Made by a program: the position numbers and the translations under genes. Of a stretch of 64,000 nt of DNA, positions 57,001 to 64,000 are shown piece by piece; position 1 is the first letter of the stretch, and the number at the start of each line of letters is the position of its first letter. Location of the stretch: the NCBI RefSeq assembly GCF_947623445.1, contig NC_135242.1, forward strand, positions 16,926,001 to 16,990,000, written 5' to 3'. The notes under the pieces were generated by a model. The model did no database searches, was not told the origin of the DNA, and was given only the letters and a program-made list of their open reading frames with translations. The DNA comes from Clavelina lepadiformis (taxonomy: Eukaryota > Chordata > Ascidiacea > Aplousobranchia > Clavelinidae).

Positions 57001-58517
57001 ATGAAATCTGTATTCTTTTTGTCAGATTCTGCTACCAGTTTGCATATATCAACGTCAATGGTCGCTGGAATAGATATAAAATGATGGGTTACTACATTCT
57101 CATATGCTTAGAAAATGCAGGGATAGCTGTCTGCTGGTATTATTTTCGGCAAGGTGGTGGCAGCCTATTTGGTAATATTGGAAACCAAGATGATGTGGTG
57201 AGTGTTACAACAACCACAACAGAAATAATGACAAAATACCTTCCAACGGCCGATGGTGTTCTTCCTGATCAAATTGCGCTTGCATTAGTGATGAGTGTTC
57301 TAGCCTTTTTTTGCATTGGAATTTTCTTCATGTTGATTTACTATGTAACGCTGCATCCCCAAGCTGAAGGTATATATTTTTGTGTAAGCAAAGACATTAA
57401 TGACAGCAATGAAATTATGGAGAATGGTAATTGCTCTACCAGTCAAGTAATACGAAGCCATGCTGGTGATAACTATAGAACGAGCCATGCAGTTCAACAG
57501 TTCAGATCTTGGCACAGTGCCAGCATTCGTTACATTCCTGGCAGAGATTCACTTAAACTGGTTGCTAAACAACGTCCTTCTTCAGATGTTATTACTCCCA
57601 GCCCATCAATGTTGTGCAACAAACCCAAACAAGATACTTATGGTCACCGCTTTAGCTCCACGTTGGATGTGCAAGGATCAAACTGTTCCTGCTATTGTTT
57701 AAAGCCAGTAGTTAAAGGCTACAGCTCTATGATGAGTTCACCACATAGACATAATACCATTAACTGTAAAAACGTTAAGCAAGCAATTCTCGCTGAAAAT
57801 ATCAAGCTAGGTCCAGCAACGTCCACGTCACACATTTACAAGAAAAATTTTGAAAGTTTTCAGGATGCTGTTTCCAAAAGAGAACATGTTACAAAGTTGA
57901 TTGAACAAAAGCAGAAAGAAAAGCAAAAAATTGAACATAAACAGGCACAATTGAGAATTAGTTTGGAAAAAATGCAAAGATCATCACATTCTCTATCAAT
58001 GACTCTTAAAAGAAACGCATCACTTTCAAGCATTGGGGACAATGAAATATTTAATAGAAAAATAAGAGCACAATGTCTTTACACAAAACCGTTTACGCCA
58101 GTGGCTATTGAACCAGCCAAGGTACATGCTGTAGTTGATAGAAAACACACCGTAGTAACAGCTAGTCCAGTGCACAATATGCTTACTTCAGCTTCTTCAA
58201 AATCAAGAAGACTTCTTGATACCTATGAATCACCATCCATTGGTGATACAAAGACTAAAGCTTCTATTTGCAGCGGAAGTTTTCCACATCATACAAGGAC
58301 CAGTGGAAATAAGCGCATTGTGGAAACACCCATTACATCAAAACTTAATCTAATTTCTGAAAAAACAATGATGCCAAAAAATTCTTCTGCTACTCAAAGT
58401 GCCTCTCTCATGAACCTTACAACTTCAAAACAACATCTTCATAAACTTCCTTCTCGTGACATGAGTTTCAGTATTCGGAAGGATGAATTTATGGAATCCA
58501 TTGAAAGTTCTCTTTGA
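48085..58517 (+). CDS. XK-related membrane protein C, long-tailed
   Basis: Eleven phase-consistent exons give 967 aa: 48085-48431, 49297-49376, 50392-50471, 50584-50680, 51792-51937, 54569-54711, 55089-55176, 56272-56395, 56483-56634, 56774-56928, 57026-58517. Core exons of 146, 143, 88, 124, 152 and 155 nt match XKR-A and XKR-B. The start MALSDKVFCRNINVDDSGD has an in-frame stop just upstream. A Ser-rich N-tail of about 170 residues contains overlapping DSFD and DVID sites near residues 119-128. Core motifs are YTIVDLVLNI, VLYVFDFVTDLLNAFGY, HLLQVGPIYR, FLESAPQLVLQTYIM, LYRAFNISSR, LFVGHWLFMTALI and CWYYFRQGGG. The last exon adds a cytosolic tail of about 390 residues, rich in Ser, Thr and His. 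It contains a cysteine patch (SNCSCYC) and a charged coiled coil (KLIEQKQKEKQKIEHKQAQL), ending FMESIESSL. XK-family proteins sit in the plasma membrane, and some are caspase-activated scramblases. The first donor is weak (gtagaa). Several MITEs lie in its introns. Confidence 0.9.
51098..51725. mobile_element. TA-flanked MITE in XKR-C intron 4, with nested element start
   Basis: A 628-bp element with inverted ends CAGTAGAATTCGCCTATAGT and CAGTAGAATTCGCCAATAGT, flanked by TA. Inside, GTGTCACTATAGGCGAAGT-like units recur in both orientations. A second, related terminus CAGTAGAACTCGCATATAAC at 51205 marks a nested element. It is of Tc1/mariner-pogo type and encodes no transposase. Confidence 0.75.
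52530..53400. mobile_element. Probable degraded hAT-like element in XKR-C intron 5
   Basis: The start CAGGAGTGTGCAACATTTTT matches the hAT-like terminus in COQ4 intron 2 (4679). GGTCTGTGGGACGCCTGTTGC near 53375-53395 resembles the opposite end of such elements. The interior is not recognised, and the pairing of the two ends is tentative. Confidence 0.35.
53658..54556. mobile_element. 899-bp TA-flanked DNA element abutting an XKR-C exon
   Basis: Inverted ends CAGACGAAATCGGTTAATCG on both sides, with TA at 53656-53657 and 54557-54558. It ends 12 bases upstream of the XKR-C exon at 54569. A second member begins at 63907, in the opposite relative orientation. No transposase frame was recognised; the target site suggests the Tc1/mariner group. 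Confidence 0.75.
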
Positions 58518-61113
58518 AATCCAAGTGTTTTCACATTTTGTTTTAATTGAAATATATTTGCAATGTTTTTGACAAAATCATAAGGTGACCCAAGCTTTTG
58601 TACCCATGTACGTAATCACACACATGGCATGAGCATAATTTTTTTTGGTATCCATTTTTAACTGCTTTGCTTGCACTTATTTTACAAAAGTTGATAATTA
58701 TTTCTTTCAAATGGTCAAGTTTTTTCAATTGATTACAGGTGTAAATTTCACATTAGTGCAATTCTAAAGAAGCCAAGTTTCATATAATGTAATGCCAACT
58801 GCTATAATAGATATCAATCATTAATATTACAAATAGGTGAAAATGTAAGGCGACACTAAAAAGTTTGCTCTGTGTAACTCATTGTTCAGTTGCTCACATT
58901 CTTGCGGTTATATATATACTGTATATTCCAATTTTGGACAAAACTTTCCCAATCTACTTTCAGTTTGTAACATAGCCAAACTACTTGTCAGAACATTTGC
59001 ATGCTGGTAGTCAAAGATTTTTATATTAAAAAAACTTAACTCAACTCTTTAACTTAAACTGTCTTTTCTAGTTCAGTAGGCAATGTCAAAGTTTCAAGTA
59101 AAAGTGTTTATTTAATTTTTACCTGAATTTGAAGGTTGTTTTGTGACACTTCCTACTAAACATTAGTCTAGTTAAAGCAATTTGATAATGCTTTTTGTGC
59201 TCTGTGGAGGGTAAAGTTATGCTACGTTTGAGTAAAATGTGGTACAGTAACAACGACGACTTAGTTTCTGTATCTAGACCGAAAGATTTTTTATTCACTT
59301 GTACATATGTAGGTTTTGAAGGCATTTCAAATACCTTGATTATTTTATACAGTTACAATTTTTCGATTAATGAAACAGTGTACTAAGCACTTGGCATTAT
59401 TAGTAATTATAGTTTAGAACTTCACGATGACATGGATTTGTTGTCATCCTTGCTTGAACTTTAATTGCACTGCTCTTCATGCCATGTTTTTCACATGTGG
59501 TAGTATATTTTACTTTGAACCCTAATCATAATACTGTTTAATGCTATCACTGTGCTTTAATCTTATTTTACATAAATGGCTTATCACATTTGCATATGAT
59601 TTGAATTATTAGAATTTTTGTGCAAATAAAATATAGCCATTGTTTAATTTTGTAATGTAATTGATTTTATGAAACAAATTTCCTACAATATAATTTTAGA
59701 TTGTTTCATATGTTTCGGCTACTTACAGTGTTTATTGTTCCATACCACCATATTTTTAGTGCTTTGAATATGTGCAAACATGACTATTCATGTAGTGAAG
59801 TTTGAAATAATGCTCTACCTGCACACTATTTAGTTCATGCCATTATGTTTTCAGTAGATGCCTCACCAGTGTTGTCAATTCTCATATATCACCAATTCAC
59901 AATACTGCTTTCTCTAATTTTCGCCATAATCTACCTTTCTTGAATCCCAGTTACCAGCTAGTGTTTTCTATAGATACTATATTATTTGTTTACTCTGTGA
60001 TTATTTACTCTGCCCATTTCTTGGATTAAAAGTGTATATGTATAAAGTAAATGCCTTAGTTCCTGCTTTGTCTATGCAAAACTTAGCCTTTTTTGTATAA
60101 TGTTTTAAACTGCGAGGCTTTGTGTGAGTTCGAAATGCAAAATGAACAAAATAGAATTAGTTGTATCGGGCATTGGCTGAATCTCGTACAATTTCAAGCT
60201 TAATTTAAGAATGTCAAAAGCTGAGCGGTGAAAATACGAGCTAACTTGTGCTGTCTACAAGCCCAGCCAATGAGCTATGTTTTTCTACACGTGCCACTTT
60301 TAATATTAAAATAATAACATTAATAAAACAATGTAAACAAAAAATCTAATTAATTTTGGAAAATCTTCTTTTAAGATCTTCCATAACTATTACCGGTAAC
60401 CAAGATTTTTGGAATTGTCAAGAAATTTAAATTTTCATCATAGATTCTCCCATATAATTGGGTAATTCACTTTTCATTTTTGTTTGCATTACCCTCCAAG
60501 CATTTGCCAAACCAACTACTAAAATGATGATATTTTATTTACCCAATCGATGCTATATGTGACGGCTTTACTAATTAGTATGCAACTATATTAACGGTTT
60601 AGTGCAGTACTTCTTGCTCCCCACAATTACTTTGAACAAAAACTTTGTTTAAATTTGTGGCAAAGCCAGTTAGTTGTATTTGCTTCATGTGTAATTGTTA
60701 TTCACAATTCCTGACTTTTCTTATAGCTGCTTTCCCATCAAAATCACATTGACTCTTTGAGTTAGAAAGGCCCTTACTAACTTGTAAACAAGCTTAAGTA
60801 AATAGTGGAAAATACAAGCATCTACAACCAATACTGACTAATACATTTTTGATTAGAAAGGCCTCTTTTAAATCGTAAAAGTCATTTGTTTTAACCCCAG
60901 TTAAAAACTAACTTGACATAGACCTATGTTTGGCATAGGTAGTCTAGTCACTAATATTATTCTTTACTGAATTAAGAGACTCGTACATTTCACAAATATT
61001 GCTTTTTATCTAATATCTTTTAACAGTAAAATAACAGTTGAATCATATGTCAAATCCAACAATGTCTTCCATGTTAATTTGAGTGTTACATTTTCAAAAT
61101 AAATAGAAGCTGA
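58518..61113. other. XKR-C 3' UTR and convergent spacer
   Basis: AT-rich sequence between convergent XKR-C and COX6B. AATAAA at 59625-59630 is a candidate XKR-C poly(A) signal and would give a 3' UTR of about 1.1 kb. No other gene, tRNA or transposon end was seen. Confidence 0.45.
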
Positions 61114-61371
61114 TTATATTTTGGCTGCGAAAATTCCTTCTTCTCTCCAAGAATCAAATCGATCCTTCCATTCCGATGGGCACAAGGACTCATAACACAT
61201 TTTAAACCACTGACAAGGTGCTGCATCCTTTCCCTTTTCTGTCATCACCTTTTCACAGCGATGAAAATCCAAATAATCTTGAAAGCAGTGACGTGCCTGA
61301 TTGCACTGTGGAAACCTGGGGTCAAATGGAGTCGTGCGAAAATACTTGATTCTTTCTTCCATGGATGCCAT
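61114..61371 (-). CDS. COX6B1: COX6B, cytochrome c oxidase subunit 6B
   Basis: A complete 85-aa minus-strand frame starting MASMEERIKYFRTTPFDPRF (human COX6B1 86 aa). COX6B sits in the mitochondrial intermembrane space on complex IV and links the two monomers of the dimer. The family CX9C-CX10C pair is intact: C-FQDYLDFHR-C and C-QWFKMCYESL-C, as are TTPFDPRFPQCNQ and the C-terminal SWREEGIFAAKI. Proteins of this type are imported by Mia40-dependent oxidative folding, so no presequence is expected. MASMEERIKYF was chosen over the in-frame upstream stretch because it matches the usual family start. The frame has no introns, so it is either an intronless ancestral locus or an intact retrocopy. 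An acceptor-like tgtcag precedes the ATG by about 20 bases. Confidence 0.95.
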   Translation of the reverse strand: MASMEERIKYFRTTPFDPRFPQCNQARHCFQDYLDFHRCEKVMTEKGKDAAPCQWFKMCYESLCPSEWKDRFDSWREEGIFAAKI

Positions 61372-63481
61372 TTTAACAGAATAGTTTAAAACTGACACCA
61401 GGATAAAGTAAATAGATGCTGCCAAAAATACAAATTTCAGCGTGTGAATTAATGTAACATTAATCCCTTCAGATCCACCACACCTCCCATGACTTATTGA
61501 TATACTGTATATGTATAGTTATACGGTATCATATACCTAAAAAATGTATTTGAAAACAGAGCAAAACATTGGTAGGATTTGAACCCCAGACCTCCAACAT
61601 ATAGGGTAACTAGTGCATAATTTTTTTCAAAAATTCGCTTTTGGTATAATTTTAAGGAAACGTCTATGCTGAAATTTTGCAGTTTCCATGATATTGTTGG
61701 AGTTCTACGTAATGGTTAAAAAAGTGTGTTAAACCAATCAGAGGCCAGCCCGGCCGGTGATATTTTTCAGTGCGAGTATTACTTTGGAAAATGGCGCGTT
61801 AAAAACTTGCAGGTTGAATGTTAAGGTTAGCCAAAATTGTATGTGAAAATTGATGAACTTTGACTTTTTTGGCCCAAAATTGCAGTCTTTATTATGACAT
61901 TATATTGAAAGAGTTAGAGATACGTGATATTATTAGGATTTCATAAAATAATAGCCTAAGGCATATTAAAGTGACAATCAAAATTTCAGGGAGACTTATG
62001 CGACATTATTTGATTACTTGCATAATTAGTAATTTGAAGCTATAATGAAATAAACAAAACATCAGGCCTTTTTACAAGCACATACGGCGCCATAAGGAGC
62101 TCTTGCATGATTCTTTTTTAACCAAATGCCAAATTTCAAGTCTCTATGTACATTGCTTTTTTGATACCAACGCATCAAACTCACTTAAAAAAAGCTGATT
62201 TTCAAACCTAATACGAAATTTCTATGTCAAAATTTAATATCTCACGATACTAGTTAGGCCTGTTTTTCACACACTGGCAAATTAATTTATCCTCTATGTT
62301 TCTTCAAATGTTTGCAAAGCTCCTTTTTGTAAGTTTCTTTTTTAACCACTTTTTTCTCCTTGAGCTTGAATTAGCTGGTAGAGCCAGACTAGTGTACAAA
62401 AAACTGCAATGGTAAAAGCATCGCTATTGAGTATATAATTATATATCTGCAATTTACTCAGTCTGTCCCACACAAAAAAGGCTTTCAACATGTGCCGCAG
62501 CAATACTGAAACTAGCCTGAAATTCGATTAACATTTCAAGATTACATGAGGTAGACTGGGTCAATTTCAACGTTTTAAATATTTTTAACATGTCAAGACA
62601 TTCCTCTCTTAAACTGTGTAATCGCTTTTCTTTTATCTACAGCGATAAGCAAAGAAATTGAATATTTACAAGCCTAACTACTACCAACGAAGTAACCAGC
62701 ATTGTGACGAAACAAAGTCATAATGATGTCATAAACACGAATCAAACTTGATAAACGCTGGGATTACACTGCTGGTAGCTTATTTATTAGAAGGCTCACG
62801 TAATACCAATTGTAGTTTAGGGTAGTAGTTTTATGTGAAGGCCTACATCAGCAACACAACAAATCCGATCTTTCTGAATGTGATTTGCATAAATGCATGA
62901 TATGGGATCAGATAGCACTTTGTTTCTGTTACCAAGGATCGGTGTGGCAGACAAGAAAGGCTGTGGAAAGTTGTTTTACGCCTTAGAAACGAGGAGCCAA
63001 AATTTCCCTTAATAAACAAATTGATATTATTTTTCACCAAGCAAATTTATCACAGAAGACCGAGGTTACAATTAAAAAAACTGTGAGTGATTGCTCTGTA
63101 GCAATTGGTAAGTGTCTGCTGCGAGGTGGCAGTGCCCATTGTATGAGGTCATTTCCAAAATATCTGTTAACAATGGTACGTTAGTCGGCTGCAGGAGTGA
63201 AGGTTGAGTGCGAGCCAAACACAAATCGGAACATGACAGTAACAAGCAAACTAGATTTTAACTCCGTAAAATCGAATGCAAAAAATATAATCTGCGACAA
63301 AAATGTTAACTAGCGCGAATTCTGCGCAAAAGTTTTTTCCAAAAAAAATCCTCCATGTGAAATCCAAACTTTCCAATCTGGCCGGTCTGTATTTCATGGC
63401 AAGCCAAGGATTCGCTGAGGTTTCGGGTGTGCAGACCCGGTAACTCAAGTGTGAAATGGCAAGCCAAGTGTGCACCTATTT
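61372..63481. other. COX6B upstream region and spacer
   Basis: AT-rich sequence with one tRNA-like SINE fragment (separate entry). No coding exon, tRNA or clear transposon end was recognised. Confidence 0.4.
61566..61617 (-). repeat. 3' half of a tRNA-like SINE
   Basis: On the minus strand TTGGAGGTCTGGGGTTCAAATCC has the variable-loop and T-arm look of a tRNA with an intact B box (GGTTCAAATCC). No acceptor stem or anticodon arm closes around it, so it is not a tRNA gene. Confidence 0.4.
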
Positions 63482-63851
63482 CATATGTCGGCAACTCGCG
63501 GCTCCAGAGCCGCGTAAGACTCTTTCATCTCTGTGCTCTGGCTCCCGTGACTCAGAGCCAGCGTGCTCATTTAGGAAAACTTAATGTGAAAAAATAATGT
63601 TGTTTTCCAGTCTGGTTGACTGTTGCTAAAATTTAAAATACAAGTCAGTTATATTTTCTTTGCTGGTATAATAAAAGAAACGTACAAAAGTTTTTACGTG
63701 TAACTGTAAAGCATTAGTTTAAATTATATATGTAGCGTTAGGTTTTTTGTTTTAAGTAGTCAATTATATAGGTGTTGTGACTCGAGTAGGTTTTAGTTTG
63801 ATAGAAAGGAGACCAAATGGCTCTTTCAATGCTAAAGGTTGCCGACATGTG
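63482..63851. mobile_element. hAT MITE at the right edge
   Basis: About 370 bp, with ends CATATGTCGGCAACTCGCGG and, inverted, CACATGTCGGCAACC. Near the left end lie CGGCTCCAGAGCCGCG and GGCTCCCGTGACTCAGAGCC. The ends are degenerate forms of the CAGGGGTCGGCAAC terminus seen at 35145. Non-coding. Confidence 0.7.
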
Positions 63852-63906
63852 ACCTATTTAATCTTTCATCAGTTGAAATCCAGGCTAATAGTTGTAATTG
63901 TAACTA

Positions 63907-64000
63907 CAGACGAAATCGGTTAATCGTATACTGGTTAAACGCATGAATCGTTTTATGGTATCAAAATCTGAAATCCCAAACCAAATCCTATCTAATGTTA
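63907..64000. mobile_element. Second copy of the 53658-type element, cut by the window edge
   Basis: TA then CAGACGAAATCGGTTAATCG opens the element, and the next 70 bases equal the reverse complement of the right end of the 53658-54556 element (GTTTTATGGTATCAAAATCTG ... CAAATCCTATCTAATGTTA). The rest lies beyond 64000. Confidence 0.75.

Noticed and set aside
1-64000. Retrovirus-like or Polinton-like elements
   Set aside because: No reverse transcriptase, integrase, capsid or polymerase motifs and no LTR pairs were recognised; all mobile elements seen are DNA transposons, MITEs or SINE-like.

Overview
The window looks like nuclear DNA of a small-genome chordate, most likely an ascidian tunicate of the Ciona type. 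It is AT-rich, the genes have short GT-AG introns, there are many small DNA-transposon derivatives, and the gene set (COQ4, LRRC20-like, PRC1, COX6B, XK-related) is animal. No bacterial, plasmid or viral region was seen. The species call is an inference from gene style; no diagnostic sequence settles it.

Layout. Positions 1-191 are the 3' end of a hAT transposon. From 192 to 3700 there is a promoter-like CRE/TATA block but no gene that can be named. COQ4 (coenzyme Q biosynthesis, minus, five coding exons) spans 3700-6155 and an LRRC20-like leucine-rich-repeat gene (minus, one coding exon) lies at 7451-7942. A first XK-related gene (XKR-A, plus, 12 exons) spans 12967-18964. PRC1, the spindle-midzone microtubule bundler, is on the minus strand at 21073-25198 in 11 exons. 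From 26055 to 29976 a cassette of five tRNA genes (Lys-CTT, Leu-CAG, Leu-TAA, Cys-GCA, Asn-GTT) occurs twice in tandem, and each copy is followed by a 497-bp hAT MITE; the two MITEs point in opposite directions. A second XK-related gene (XKR-B, plus) spans about 33688-39945 and shows signs of decay. A transposon-rich stretch follows (39.9-48 kb), with a pogo-like element carrying a broken transposase and a foldback with about 390-bp arms. A third XK-related gene (XKR-C, plus, 11 exons, 967 aa) spans 48085-58517. An intronless COX6B gene lies at 61114-61371 (minus). The right edge holds one complete hAT MITE and the start of a second element.

The three XKR genes share strand, exon order and almost all core exon lengths, so they are a local tandem family. 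Xkr8, Xkr4, Xkr9 and worm CED-8 are lipid scramblases of this family that are activated by caspase cleavage. XKR-A and XKR-C both carry DxxD-type tetrapeptides in their N-terminal tails, as CED-8 does. The other genes are ordinary housekeeping genes (ubiquinone synthesis, respiratory complex IV, cytokinesis, tRNA supply) with no evident operon relation. Gene models were built by hand from reading frame, splice consensus and comparison between paralogues or with remembered family sequences. Transcript starts and UTRs are not resolved.
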